A model generated the notes under the pieces. It ran no database searches, had not been told where the DNA came from, and saw only the letters and a list, made by a program, of their open reading frames with translations. DNA of 49,983 nucleotides from Caulobacteraceae bacterium. Its GTDB lineage: Bacteria > Pseudomonadota > Alphaproteobacteria > Caulobacterales > Caulobacteraceae. Both the position numbers and the translations under genes were made by a program. The stretch spans positions 1 through 49,983 of the forward strand of contig CANJLH010000023.1 in NCBI GenBank assembly GCA_947475415.1. The letters are read 5' to 3'. Positions 35,878-44,094 of the stretch are shown piece after piece (the first letter of the stretch is position 1; each line of letters begins with the position of its first letter).

Positions 35878-36531
35878 TCAGAACACCCGATTGCTGTCCT
35901 CGAAATCCTCCACCATTTCATCAGGTTCCGACTCGGGCTCTGATTGGGCCTCCGGCGCCGGGGGAGGGGCCGGCTGAGCCGCAACGGCGGGCGCGGCGGG
36001 CGTGGCGGGCGCGCCCTGCCGGCGGAGGATCGACTCTGTGCGGGCGAGCCATCGATTCGCTTCCTGCAAAGCCAGCGCCGGAGAGGCGACGCCACGACGG
36101 GCCTCCAGCTTGTCCGACCATAGAGTGATCTCGAAATCGGGGTGGGCGGGATCATCGAACAGCAGGCGCAGCCCGACCTCCGCGGCGCCGACCGGGATCC
36201 GATCGATCGCCCGGCGCGCCTCGCCCCGATGGGCGCGACCGACAACTTCACCGTCCACCAGGACTTCGGCGCCCACGAGTTCCGACAGGCGGTAAACCAG
36301 GCACCAGGCGCCCTGATCCCAGGTCACCGCCAGGGAACTGCGTGAAAAGGCGAACCCAACCCCACGACCATGGGCGTGAACGGTGGCCTCCGGCGTCACG
36401 TTCAACACCTTGGTCAGAGAGCGGCGTATTCGTCGCTCTTCGTCCATGAACCAGACCGCCACGCCGCCTATCGCGGTCAGGGCGGCGCCGGCCAGAAACA
36501 GGAGCAGGATGAGGCGGGCGATTTCACTCAT
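35878..36531 (-). CDS. Membrane-anchored hypothetical protein with acidic Pro-rich tail (217 aa)
   Basis: One N-terminal membrane helix (ILLLFLAGAALTAIGGVAVWF), followed by a charged linker, a compact domain (about residues 45-150: TVHAHGRGVGFAFSRSSLAVTW, EVLVDGEVVGRAHRG, LRLLFDDPAHPDFEITLW) and a disordered Pro/Ala/Glu-rich tail ending in acidic residues. The pattern looks like an inner-membrane protein facing the cytoplasm. I do not recognise the family. Ends 23 bases from the convergent gene at 35027-35854; upstream neighbour xth is on the same strand, 48 bases before its start. Confidence 0.72.
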   Translation of the reverse strand: MSEIARLILLLFLAGAALTAIGGVAVWFMDEERRIRRSLTKVLNVTPEATVHAHGRGVGFAFSRSSLAVTWDQGAWCLVYRLSELVGAEVLVDGEVVGRAHRGEARRAIDRIPVGAAEVGLRLLFDDPAHPDFEITLWSDKLEARRGVASPALALQEANRWLARTESILRRQGAPATPAAPAVAAQPAPPPAPEAQSEPESEPDEMVEDFEDSNRVF

Positions 36532-36579
36532 GGCGTTGACGGATTAGACCAGCTCGGAGGCGGCAAAAAGGCGAAGAGG

Positions 36580-37359
36580 TTAACAGGTAAGTTCGACCAC
36601 CACCGGCACATGATCGGAAGGTTTATCCCATCCGCGCACGTCCCGATGGATGACGCAGCCGGCCAGCAGATCGGTCGCCTGGGGCGTGAGCAGGGCGAAG
36701 TCGATGCGGATGCCGTTGTTCCGGGGCCAGGCGCCGGCCTGATAATCCCAGAAGGTGTAGGCGCCCGACGCACCGTCAGCCTCAAGAAACGCGTCGGTGT
36801 ACCCCAGCCATTTCAGAGCCCGGAAAGCGGCGCGGCTCTGCGGCTGATAGAGGGCGTCGCCATCCCAGTCCTTGGGGTGTTCGGCGTCACGGGGTTCGGC
36901 GATGACGTTGTAGTCACCCACCAGGGCGCAGGGCTCCTCATAGGCCAGGATCTCACGGGCGTGCGCCTCCAGCCTCTTCATCCATGCGAGCTTATATTCG
37001 AACTTCTCCGTGGCGACCGGATTGCCGTTCGGCAGGTAGATGGCCGCCACCCGCACCGGTTTCGGCCCGGATACCACGGCCTCCAGATAGCGGGCCTGTT
37101 CGTCGGCCTCATCCCCGGGCAGACCGCGTCGGACATCCTCCAGCGGCCGCTTCGAGAGGATGGCGACGCCGTTGTAGGTCTTCTGGCCGTGCACGGCGAC
37201 GTTATAGCCCAACCGCTCGAAGGTTTCGGCCGGGAACTTCTCGTCTATGCACTTGATCTCCTGCATGCAGACCACGTCGGGCTGCTCCTGAGCGACCCAT
37301 TTTTCGACCGTGGCCAGCCGCGCATTGATGGAATTCACGTTCCAGGTGGCGATGCGCAT
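36580..37359 (-). CDS. xth: Exodeoxyribonuclease III
   Basis: A 259-residue endonuclease/exonuclease/phosphatase-fold enzyme. Active-site landmarks: MRIATWNVNSINARL with the Asn, MQEIKC with the metal-binding Glu, AIYLPNGNP, LVGDYNVIAEPRD with catalytic Asp-Asn, WDYQAGAWPRNNGIRIDFAL, and the terminal SDHVPVVVEL with the Asp-His pair. It removes 3' blocks and cuts abasic sites in base-excision repair. Same strand as the hypothetical membrane gene downstream. Confidence 0.95.
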   Translation of the reverse strand: MRIATWNVNSINARLATVEKWVAQEQPDVVCMQEIKCIDEKFPAETFERLGYNVAVHGQKTYNGVAILSKRPLEDVRRGLPGDEADEQARYLEAVVSGPKPVRVAAIYLPNGNPVATEKFEYKLAWMKRLEAHAREILAYEEPCALVGDYNVIAEPRDAEHPKDWDGDALYQPQSRAAFRALKWLGYTDAFLEADGASGAYTFWDYQAGAWPRNNGIRIDFALLTPQATDLLAGCVIHRDVRGWDKPSDHVPVVVELTC

Positions 37360-37675
37360 GGGGGGTTCCGAATATGACGGGATGAGTTGGACTGTGCGCG
37401 AAACTTTCGCCGGTCAACCCGAATTTGGGTCGGGAACCTTCTCGCACCAGAGGAACGGGAGACGCGTCATCATGGAAATTGCCTGAGGCGGGTGGCCTGT
37501 AAGGCTTCGCGCACTTCAACCCTATGCGCCGTTATGCGACCGGAATAGTCGTTGGGCCGTGTTTGGGAATCGAGGTCAGTGAGTGAGTATTCCGTTGCGG
37601 CTTGTCGTCCCCGCCAGCGAGGCTCCATGAGCGCCGATCGACGACCAGTTCGCCCGGAAAGCTAGATCCATTCCC
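37360..37675. other. Gene-free stretch between divergent xth and MOSC genes
   Basis: A 316-base intergenic region. Open frames within it are short and lack family features or good ribosome sites. No tRNA or clear terminator is visible. It presumably contains the promoters of the two divergent genes, but I cannot name convincing -10/-35 pairs. Confidence 0.5.
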
Positions 37676-38227
37676 ATGCCTTCCCCAGCCGCCACAGTCA
37701 CCAGCGTCAGCCTCAGCGGGACCCATGGATTCTGCAAGCCCACGCAGCCGCTGATCCGCCTGCTGGCGGGGTTGGGCGTCGAGGGAGACGCGCATATGGG
37801 CGCGACGGTTAGGCATCGATCGCGGGTGGCGCGCGATCCGGGCCAGCCGAACCTGCGCCAGGTGCATCTGATTCACGCCGAGCTGCACGACGAACTACGG
37901 GCCGCCGGGTTCCGGGTTGGGCCGGGAGATATGGGGGAGAACATCACCACGCGCGGGATAGATCTTTTGGCCCTTCTGCGGGGCGCGGTGCTGCGGTTCG
38001 AGGAGGGCGCGCGCATCGAGGTCACCGGATTGCGCAATCCGTGCCGACAGCTGGACGATTTTCAAGCGGGGCTGACGGCGGCGGTGCTTGATCGGTCGCC
38101 GGAGGGCCGGCTGATCCGCAAGGCGGGGATTATGGGCGTGGTGCTGGGCGGCGGCGTCATCAGGCCCGGAACTGCGATTGAAATCGAGCTTCCGCCCCCG
38201 CCACACCTGGCGCTGGACCGGGTCTAG
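37676..38227 (+). CDS. MOSC-domain protein
   Basis: A 183-residue single-domain MOSC protein. Typical features: the N-terminal GLGVEGDAHMG, RQVHLIH, GPGDMGENITTRGIDL in the middle, and LRNPCRQLDDF with the conserved Cys that binds sulfur or molybdenum cofactor in the family. Small MOSC proteins act in sulfur transfer to metal or in reductive detoxification of N-hydroxylated compounds; which one applies is unknown. Its stop codon interlocks with that of erpA on the other strand (CTAG). Confidence 0.9.
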   Translation: MPSPAATVTSVSLSGTHGFCKPTQPLIRLLAGLGVEGDAHMGATVRHRSRVARDPGQPNLRQVHLIHAELHDELRAAGFRVGPGDMGENITTRGIDLLALLRGAVLRFEEGARIEVTGLRNPCRQLDDFQAGLTAAVLDRSPEGRLIRKAGIMGVVLGGGVIRPGTAIEIELPPPPHLALDRV

Positions 38228-38556
38228 ATCGAGAAACTTACGCCGCAGCCGCAACTTGACTTGGCGTTGGGGTTACGGATCTTGAACTCGGCGCCGGCCA
38301 GTTCATCCACATAATCGATCTCCGAGCCCTTGAGCAGCACCAGGGAGATTTCGTCGACCAGGGCCGCGGCGCCGTCGCGCTCGATCTTAAGGTCGTCAGC
38401 CTCGGCGGTGTCCACCAGGTCGAACTGGTACTGGAAACCGGAACAGCCGCCGCCTTCCACCGCCACGCGCAGCATCAGGGGGCGGCCTTCCTTTTCTCCG
38501 ATCGCCTGTATTCGGCGTGCGGCGGCGGCGGATAGGGTCAGATCGTGAATCGTCAT
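38224..38556 (-). CDS. erpA: Iron-sulfur cluster insertion protein (A-type, ErpA-like)
   Basis: A 110-residue HesB/IscA-type carrier. The three conserved Cys are in GGCSGF (residue about 39) and CGCG near the C-terminus. It delivers iron-sulfur clusters to apo-proteins. Assigned to ErpA rather than IscA or SufA because it stands outside any isc or suf cluster; this is inference. It has its own candidate promoter and diverges from dgt. Confidence 0.88.
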   Translation of the reverse strand: MTIHDLTLSAAAARRIQAIGEKEGRPLMLRVAVEGGGCSGFQYQFDLVDTAEADDLKIERDGAAALVDEISLVLLKGSEIDYVDELAGAEFKIRNPNAKSSCGCGVSFSI

Positions 38557-38582
38557 GGAATGCTAAGAGTCCTGCACAATGC

Positions 38583-38612
38583 CTTATATGAGGTTGCCGA
38601 GGCATCGTCCAA
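38583..38612 (-). promoter_or_regulatory. Candidate promoter for erpA
   Basis: Reading the minus strand: TTGGAC (38607-38612), 18-base spacer, TATAAG (38583-38588), 26 bases before the erpA ATG. A spacer of 17 gives ATATAA as the -10. No iron-responsive motif can be claimed. Confidence 0.5.
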
Positions 38613-38633
38613 GGGCTGCATGGAAAAGGCGAA

Positions 38634-39806
38634 ATGACCGCGACACTGCGCGTCCCCTATGCCGAGAACCCCGCCGGGTCACGCGGGCGTCATTTCGCCG
38701 AGCCGGAGAGCCGCACGCGATCGGCTTTCGCACGGGATCATGACCGTATCATCCACTGCACGGCGTTTCGCCGGCTGAAGGAAAAGACCCAGGTGTTCGT
38801 GGCCCATGAGGGCGACCACTTCCGCACCCGGCTGACTCATTCCCTGGAGGTGGCGCAGATAGCCCGGTCGGTGGCGGGGGCGTTGGGGCTGGATCCGGAC
38901 CTGGCCGAAACGGTGGCGTTGGCCCATGACCTTGGTCATCCGCCGTTCGGCCATGCCGGGGAGGACGAACTGCAAAAGCAGATGGCGGCGTTCGGAGGCT
39001 TTGACCACAACGTCCAGACCTTCCGTGTCGTGACGCGGCTGGAGCGCCGTTACCCGCAGTTCGACGGGCTGAACCTCACCTGGGAGACCCTGGAAGGCGT
39101 CATCAAGCACAACGGGCCGGTGGAGGCGAAACTTGACCGCCCCTCGTGGCGCGCCATCGCGGAGTTTGACGCCGAATATGACCTGAGGCTGGGGACCTGG
39201 GCGTCCGCCGAGGCGCAGGTGGCGGCGCTGGCTGACGACATCGCCTACAACAACCACGATGTGGACGATGGGGTGCAGGCGGGCCTGTTCCACCTGAAGG
39301 AACTGCTCGACGTGCCGTTGATCGGTCCGATCCTGCATGGGGTCTACAAAGAGTTCCCCGATCTGGACCCGGGCATTGTGCGGCTGGAGGCTGTGCGGCG
39401 GATGATCGGCGCCATGGTTGATGACGTCATGGCCGAGACATATCGACGCGCGGCGGCCGCGAAGGTGCAGACCAGCGACGACGTCCGCGCACTCAATCAA
39501 GCGGTGGTGGCCTTCTCCCGCGACATGGCTGAGGACCTGGCGCAACTTCGCGCATTCCTGATGGAACGCATGTACCGCCACTGGCGCGTCAATCGGACGC
39601 GGTCACAGGCCCGCCGTATTCTGGCCGAAATGTTCCAATTGTTCATGACAGAGCCTGACGTTCTGCCGTCGGAGTGGTTCGCCCAGTCGCAAGAACGCGA
39701 CGACGCCGGTCTTGCCCGGCTGGTGTGCGACTACATCGCCGGAATGACCGATCGCTTCGCCATTGAAGAGCACCGCCGCCTTTTCCACCTCGACGTCTGG
39801 AATTAG
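38634..39806 (+). CDS. dgt: Deoxyguanosinetriphosphate triphosphohydrolase-like protein
   Basis: A 390-residue HD-domain protein. The N-terminus has the Dgt-family [16 protein letters not shown] segment and [13 protein letters not shown] motif residues are in [15 protein letters not shown] (first His) and [17 protein letters not shown] (His-Asp pair), with a later Asp in [16 protein letters not shown]. It hydrolyses dNTPs to deoxynucleoside and triphosphate, or in this clade may act as a nucleotide-regulated phosphohydrolase. ATG preceded by AAGGCGAA. Downstream, only 91 bases separate it from the SPOR gene. Confidence 0.93.
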   Translation: MTATLRVPYAENPAGSRGRHFAEPESRTRSAFARDHDRIIHCTAFRRLKEKTQVFVAHEGDHFRTRLTHSLEVAQIARSVAGALGLDPDLAETVALAHDLGHPPFGHAGEDELQKQMAAFGGFDHNVQTFRVVTRLERRYPQFDGLNLTWETLEGVIKHNGPVEAKLDRPSWRAIAEFDAEYDLRLGTWASAEAQVAALADDIAYNNHDVDDGVQAGLFHLKELLDVPLIGPILHGVYKEFPDLDPGIVRLEAVRRMIGAMVDDVMAETYRRAAAAKVQTSDDVRALNQAVVAFSRDMAEDLAQLRAFLMERMYRHWRVNRTRSQARRILAEMFQLFMTEPDVLPSEWFAQSQERDDAGLARLVCDYIAGMTDRFAIEEHRRLFHLDVWN

Positions 39807-39819
39807 GAGACGGGGGTGG

Positions 39820-39847
39820 TTCGAAGCGGATCATGGTTCGCTAGACT
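39820..39847 (+). promoter_or_regulatory. Candidate promoter for the SPOR-nagZ-scpAB run
   Basis: TTCGAA (39820-39825) and TAGACT (39842-39847) with a 16-base spacer; the extended -10 reads GCTAGACT, close to the GCTANA pattern known for Caulobacter housekeeping promoters. It lies 50 bases before the SPOR ATG. Confidence 0.45.
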
Positions 39848-39897
39848 GAAACTCTGCGGCCGGCGATTCGCTGCGCCGCCGCACCGGAGCCTGTCCG

Positions 39898-40728
39898 ATG
39901 ACTGATACTGACCGCGGCGCCTACACGCCACCCACCGAAGCGCCGTTGTCCTTCGACGCCCGTAAACCAATCCGGGGATCGAGGCCCCTGCCGTTGACCT
40001 TGATCGTCAGCGGCCTGGTGCTTGTGCTGCTGATCGCCGCGATCATCGTCTTCTATCGCTCTGGCGTACGCCAGGCCGGGGAGGCGCCGGCGACGGTTGG
40101 CGATCCTGTGGGGCCCATGGTCGCCGCGGCGCCCAAGGACGCGCAACCGACCGATCCGGCCGCGGGCCTGCAGATTTACAAGGATGATGGCGCCGGGCAA
40201 TCCGCGCCCACTTTCACGCCGCCGCCCGAGGCGCCGCAAGCACGGCCGGAACCTCCGCCGACCCCGGTTCCCGCAGCCAAGACCGTCCCTGCTCCGACTC
40301 CAGCACCAGCCCCAGCCCCAGCCCCAGCGGCTGTGTCGGCAGGGCTTAAACCAGCCCAACCGCCGGCCGCCGCGCCGGTCAGGGTGGAGACTCCCAGGCC
40401 GGCTCTGCCGAAGCCCGCGCCCGTGGCGGTCAAGCCTCCGGCGCCCGTCCCCGCACCGACGCCGAAGACTCCCCCGGCGCCGACGGTTGGCGGCGCTTCG
40501 GTGCAGATCGGCGCGTTCTCATCCCAGGCCCTGGCCGACAAAGGCTATGCAGACGCCGGGCGGATCACCGGAGTTGATATCGCAGGAAAGTCCAAGCGGG
40601 TCGAAAAGGTGGACAAAGGCGGCTCAACACTCTTCCGCACCACGGTGGTCGGTTTTGTGTCGCGAGCCGACGCGGTTTCGTTCTGCAATGAGCTCAAGGC
40701 CGCCGGGAAGAGCTGCTTCGTGAAGTGA
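39898..40728 (+). CDS. SPOR-domain membrane protein with Pro/Ala-rich linker
   Basis: A 276-residue protein. A cytoplasmic N-terminus of about 30 residues precedes one membrane helix (LTLIVSGLVLVLLIAAIIVFY). Then comes a long periplasmic linker dominated by Pro, Ala and Val, with a short AP-repeat at about residues 136-146. The last 75 residues form a SPOR domain (VQIGAFSSQALADKGYAD, then FRTTVVGFVSRADAVSFCNEL), which binds denuded glycan strands at the division septum. It overlaps the nagZ GTG start by 4 bases, so the two peptidoglycan genes are coupled. Confidence 0.9.
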   Translation: MTDTDRGAYTPPTEAPLSFDARKPIRGSRPLPLTLIVSGLVLVLLIAAIIVFYRSGVRQAGEAPATVGDPVGPMVAAAPKDAQPTDPAAGLQIYKDDGAGQSAPTFTPPPEAPQARPEPPPTPVPAAKTVPAPTPAPAPAPAPAAVSAGLKPAQPPAAAPVRVETPRPALPKPAPVAVKPPAPVPAPTPKTPPAPTVGGASVQIGAFSSQALADKGYADAGRITGVDIAGKSKRVEKVDKGGSTLFRTTVVGFVSRADAVSFCNELKAAGKSCFVK

Positions 40729-41750
40729 CAGACACAGCCTGCATCCTCGGCTGCGCCACGACGACCCTGTCGCCGGTCGAGCAGGCGTTCTTCCGCGATG
40801 TGCGACCGTGGGGGTTCATCCTCTTCAAACGCAACATCGAGACACCGGGGCAGGTTCGCGCACTGACGGACGCCCTGCGCGCCTGCGTGGACCGGGCCGA
40901 TGCGCCGATCCTGATCGACCAGGAAGGCGGGCGGGTCCAGCGGATGGGTCCCCCGCACTGGAGCCGATATCCGCCCGGTCGGGCCTACGGCGATCTGCCC
41001 GGCAATGATCCGCTGATGCGGCGGGAAATCACCCGGTTGGGCGCGCGGTTGCTAGCCCATGACCTGGCGGCGGTCGGCATCAATGTGGACTGCGTGCCGG
41101 TACTGGATGTGCCGGTGGCGGGCGCGCACGATGTGATCGGCGACCGGGCCTATGGGGCGACGCCGCAGACAGTGGCCTTGCTTGGACGCGCCGCCGCCGA
41201 AGGATTGATCGCGGGCGGGGTCCTGCCCGTGATCAAACATATGCCCGGCCATGGGCGGGCCGGAGTCGACAGCCATCTGTCTTTGCCGGTGGTCGATGCC
41301 GACTACGACGCGCTGGACCGGGTGGATTTCGAACCCTTCCGGGTGTTGTCCGACATGCCGATGGGGATGACGGCCCATGTGGTCTACACCGCTGTGGACT
41401 CCAGGCGGCCAGCCACCACCTCCCGCAGGGCGATCCGTCAGGTGATCCGAGGGGCGATCGGATTCGACGGCCTGCTGATGACAGACGACATGTCGATGAA
41501 GGCGCTGAGCGGGGACTTCACCGAACGGGCGCGCGCCGCCCATGCCGCCGGTTGTGATGTCCTCCTGCACTGCAACGGCGACATGAGCGAGATGCGGGCG
41601 CTGGTGGCGGGTTCCAAACCGCTGGCTGGCCGCTCAGCCAGGCGTGCTCAGGCGGCGCTGGCGCGGATCGCTCGCGCGCCGGAGCCCTTTGACGCCAGCG
41701 AGGCCCGGGCCCGGTTCGCTGAAGCGTTCGAGGGGCGCTGGGCGGCATGA
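40725..41750 (+). CDS. nagZ: Beta-N-acetylhexosaminidase (GH3, NagZ)
   Basis: A 341-residue GH3 enzyme starting at GTG 40725, which overlaps the SPOR stop (GTGA). Family landmarks: LIDQEGGRVQRM, KHMPGHGRAGVDSHLSLP with the catalytic Asp-His dyad on its flexible loop, and LMTDDMSMKAL with the nucleophile Asp. It removes GlcNAc from anhydro-muropeptides in the cytoplasm during cell-wall recycling. It overlaps scpA by 4 bases. Confidence 0.95.
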   Translation: MTDTACILGCATTTLSPVEQAFFRDVRPWGFILFKRNIETPGQVRALTDALRACVDRADAPILIDQEGGRVQRMGPPHWSRYPPGRAYGDLPGNDPLMRREITRLGARLLAHDLAAVGINVDCVPVLDVPVAGAHDVIGDRAYGATPQTVALLGRAAAEGLIAGGVLPVIKHMPGHGRAGVDSHLSLPVVDADYDALDRVDFEPFRVLSDMPMGMTAHVVYTAVDSRRPATTSRRAIRQVIRGAIGFDGLLMTDDMSMKALSGDFTERARAAHAAGCDVLLHCNGDMSEMRALVAGSKPLAGRSARRAQAALARIARAPEPFDASEARARFAEAFEGRWAA

Positions 41751-42547
41751 GCGAGGGTTTCCAACCGGTTCTGGACTTCGAAGCCGCCGCCGAGGCGGCC
41801 GAAGACGGCGAGGCGTTGATCATTGACGTCGATGGCTATGAAGGACCGCTGCATGTGCTGCTGGCCCTGGCCCGGAAGCAGAAGGTGGACCTGCTGAAGC
41901 TTTCGGTCCTGAAGCTGGCCGAACAGTACCTGGCCTTCGTGCAGCAGGCCCGGCGGCTGCGGTTTTCGCTGGCGGCCGACTATCTCGTGATGGCCGCATG
42001 GCTGGCTTATCTGAAGTCGCGGCTGCTGTTGCCCAGGCCTGAGCGACACCGGGGCGACGAACCGCCGGCCGAGGAGATCGCCGCCCATCTGGCCTTCCGT
42101 CTTGCCAAGCTGGAAGCCATGCGCCGGGCGTCCGATACGCTCAAGGCCCTACCGCAGCGTGGCCGCGATGTGTTCACGCGGGGCGATCCCGAGGCGATGC
42201 GCATCATTCCGTCCAGCGAAGTGGAGGGCGACCTCTATCAGCTGATGTCAGCCTACGTGGGCCAGCGGTCCCGGGTTCAGGCCCGCACCTATTCCCCGCG
42301 CGCGCCCAGCGCCTATCCGCTGGAGGACGCCCGCGACCGCCTGCGCGGCCTTTTGCCAGAGCTCGACCGTTGGACGCCGCTGGCCGGGATCGCGCCATTC
42401 GGCGGCCCGCTGGGGCCGTCACGGGCCTCCTACGTAGCCTCGACTCTGTCGGCCAGCCTGGAACTGGTGAAAGAAGGCGCCATGGACGCCCGCCAACTGG
42501 AGGCTTTCGCCGACATCTATCTGCGGGCGCGGAAGGAGCCGGCATGA
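41747..42547 (+). CDS. scpA: Segregation and condensation protein A (kleisin)
   Basis: A 266-residue kleisin. The N-terminal domain is typical: YEGPLHVLLALARKQKVDLLKLSVLKLAEQYL, followed by LAADYLVMAAWLAYLKSRLLLP. It bridges the SMC dimer heads and binds ScpB in the bacterial condensin complex. The C-terminal winged-helix segment is present near residues 225-265. It overlaps nagZ and scpB by 4 bases on either side (ATGA). Confidence 0.95.
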   Translation: MSEGFQPVLDFEAAAEAAEDGEALIIDVDGYEGPLHVLLALARKQKVDLLKLSVLKLAEQYLAFVQQARRLRFSLAADYLVMAAWLAYLKSRLLLPRPERHRGDEPPAEEIAAHLAFRLAKLEAMRRASDTLKALPQRGRDVFTRGDPEAMRIIPSSEVEGDLYQLMSAYVGQRSRVQARTYSPRAPSAYPLEDARDRLRGLLPELDRWTPLAGIAPFGGPLGPSRASYVASTLSASLELVKEGAMDARQLEAFADIYLRARKEPA

Positions 42548-43233
42548 CCGAATCCTTCGATATTGAAGATCGGGTGGAGGCGGGGACCGCTGAACCGGGC
42601 GCCTATGATCGGGAGGTCGAGGCGCTGTTGTTCGCCGCGGCGGGGCCGCTCAGCCTGACGGACCTGACCCGCCGGCTGCCGGAAGGCGCCGATGTCGAAG
42701 GCGCGTTGGCCGCGTTGGCGGCGCGGTATGAGGGGCGTGGCGTGACCCTGGCCTGCGTGGCGGGACGCTGGCGGTTCCAGACCGCCGAGGACCTAGCCTG
42801 GCTGATGACCGAAGAGCGGCAGGAACCACGCCGCCTGTCCCGCGCCGCCCAGGAAACCCTGGCGATCATCGCCTATCATCAACCCGTAACCCGCGCCGAG
42901 ATTGAAGCGATCCGGGGCGTTCAGGCCAGCCGAGGCACCCTGGATGTGCTCCTGGAATTGTCGCTGGTGCGCATGCGCGGGCGGCGGCGGACGCCGGGGC
43001 GGCCGGTTACCTATGGCACCACGGACGGATTCCTGGAGCATTTCGGCATGGCGTCCCTGGCGGATCTGCCGGGCGCGGCGGAAATGAAGGCCGCGGGGCT
43101 TCTCAGTCTTGATCTCCCGCCGGACTTCTCGACCCCCGACCCGATGGCCCAGCAGCACGACGAGGACCCACTCGAGGATGGTGAGACGCCGCAGTTCCAC
43201 ACCGACTATCTTGGGGAGGAGGCGCCGCCTTGA
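42544..43233 (+). CDS. scpB: Segregation and condensation protein B
   Basis: Start at ATG 42544 overlapping the scpA stop, giving 229 residues. Two winged-helix domains: the first with EVEALLFAAAGPLSLTDLTRRLP, the second with RRLSRAAQETLAIIAYHQPVTRAEIEAIRG and GRRRTPGRPVTYGTTDGFLEHFG. The C-terminus is an acidic tail (DEDPLEDGE). ScpB dimers bind ScpA in condensin. It closes the coupled SPOR-nagZ-scpA-scpB run; tatA follows after 98 bases with its own -10-like box. Confidence 0.95.
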   Translation: MTESFDIEDRVEAGTAEPGAYDREVEALLFAAAGPLSLTDLTRRLPEGADVEGALAALAARYEGRGVTLACVAGRWRFQTAEDLAWLMTEERQEPRRLSRAAQETLAIIAYHQPVTRAEIEAIRGVQASRGTLDVLLELSLVRMRGRRRTPGRPVTYGTTDGFLEHFGMASLADLPGAAEMKAAGLLSLDLPPDFSTPDPMAQQHDEDPLEDGETPQFHTDYLGEEAPP

Positions 43234-43266
43234 CGTCTCGCCATGGCGCGATGCTTCGCAACGCAC

Positions 43267-43272
43267 TATAAT
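43267..43272 (+). promoter_or_regulatory. Perfect TATAAT box before tatA
   Basis: TATAAT at 43267-43272, 59 bases before the tatA ATG. No good -35 is found at 16-18 bases upstream (a TTGACG exists at 43230 but 31 bases away), so strength is uncertain. Confidence 0.35.
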
Positions 43273-43331
43273 TGGTGTGAACAGTTGAAGGCGCAGTTCA
43301 GCGCCGCATCCCGAATTTGGAGTTTCGCCTG

Positions 43332-43529
43332 ATGGGCTCTCTTTCGATCTGGCACTGGATGCTGGTGGCGGTGGTCGCCTTGTTGCTGTTTGGCGGCAAG
43401 GGAAAGCTCTCCGGCCTGATGGGCGATGCGGCCAAAGGAATCCGGGCGTTCAAGGAAGGCCTGAAGGGCGAGGACGAGGCGGAAAAGCCCGCAAAGCCGA
43501 CGGCGACCGTCGAAGGCGGCAAGGACTGA
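43332..43529 (+). CDS. tatA: Sec-independent protein translocase subunit TatA
   Basis: A 65-residue protein from ATG 43332 (GGAG 9 bases upstream). One N-terminal membrane helix ([18 protein letters not shown]), a short hinge [15 protein letters not shown] and an amphipathic helix, then a charged Lys/Glu tail. It forms the translocation pore of the twin-arginine pathway for folded proteins. tatB starts 88 bases downstream. A TTG at 43317 would add five residues and is less likely. Confidence 0.93.
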   Translation: MGSLSIWHWMLVAVVALLLFGGKGKLSGLMGDAAKGIRAFKEGLKGEDEAEKPAKPTATVEGGKD

Positions 43530-43617
43530 CGCGGCGCGTCCAACGCCTGATGCGAATTTGAGTTTTACGTTTAGCCTCCCGCCTAGGCGAGGCATAGCCT
43601 GAGGGCCTGTTTCCGCA

Positions 43618-44094
43618 ATGCTTCCCGAAATTGGCGCTTCCGAACTGCTGGTGATCGCGGTGGTGGCGCTCATTGTCGTGGGGCCCAAGGATCTGCCGAT
43701 GTTGCTGCGCAAACTGGGTCAGTTCATGGCCAAGCTGCGAGGCATGGCCGCGGATTTCCGCGCCAGTTTCGACGAGATGGCCCGCCAGTCGGAACTCGAC
43801 GAGTTGCGCCAGCAGGTGGACGCCCTGCGCAGAGGACAACTGGACGAGATCGCCGCCCTCAAGGCCGATGAAGCCGAAGTCGCCCAAGTTTTCGATGAGA
43901 TCGGCCAGGAATTGCACGCCAGCACGATCCCGGGGCCGACACTGTCTCATGACTATGCAGCGATCGAAAGCCTGCCCCCTGTGGAACCCGCGCCCGCCAA
44001 GCCGCCGCGGCAACGCCGGAAGCCGGCGGTTGAAGGTGTCGATCCGCCCAAGCCCGCCCGTTCACGCGCCAAGCGCGCCAGGACCGTGTCATGA
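43618..44094 (+). CDS. tatB: Sec-independent protein translocase subunit TatB
   Basis: A 158-residue protein with the TatB N-terminus MLPEIGASELLVIAVVALIVVGPKDLP (one membrane helix with the characteristic Glu), then a long charged coiled-coil (about residues 30-105) and a Pro/Arg/Lys-rich tail. With TatC it forms the receptor for twin-arginine signal peptides. It overlaps tatC by 4 bases (ATGA). Confidence 0.93.
   Translation: MLPEIGASELLVIAVVALIVVGPKDLPMLLRKLGQFMAKLRGMAADFRASFDEMARQSELDELRQQVDALRRGQLDEIAALKADEAEVAQVFDEIGQELHASTIPGPTLSHDYAAIESLPPVEPAPAKPPRQRRKPAVEGVDPPKPARSRAKRARTVS

Noticed and set aside
40176..40541. Gly/Ala-rich minus-strand frame
   Set aside because: It mirrors the Pro/Ala-rich linker of the SPOR protein and does not encode a separate protein.
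43230..43235. TTGACG as the -35 for tatA
   Set aside because: It is 31 bases from the TATAAT box, too far for a promoter pair, and lies at the scpB stop.
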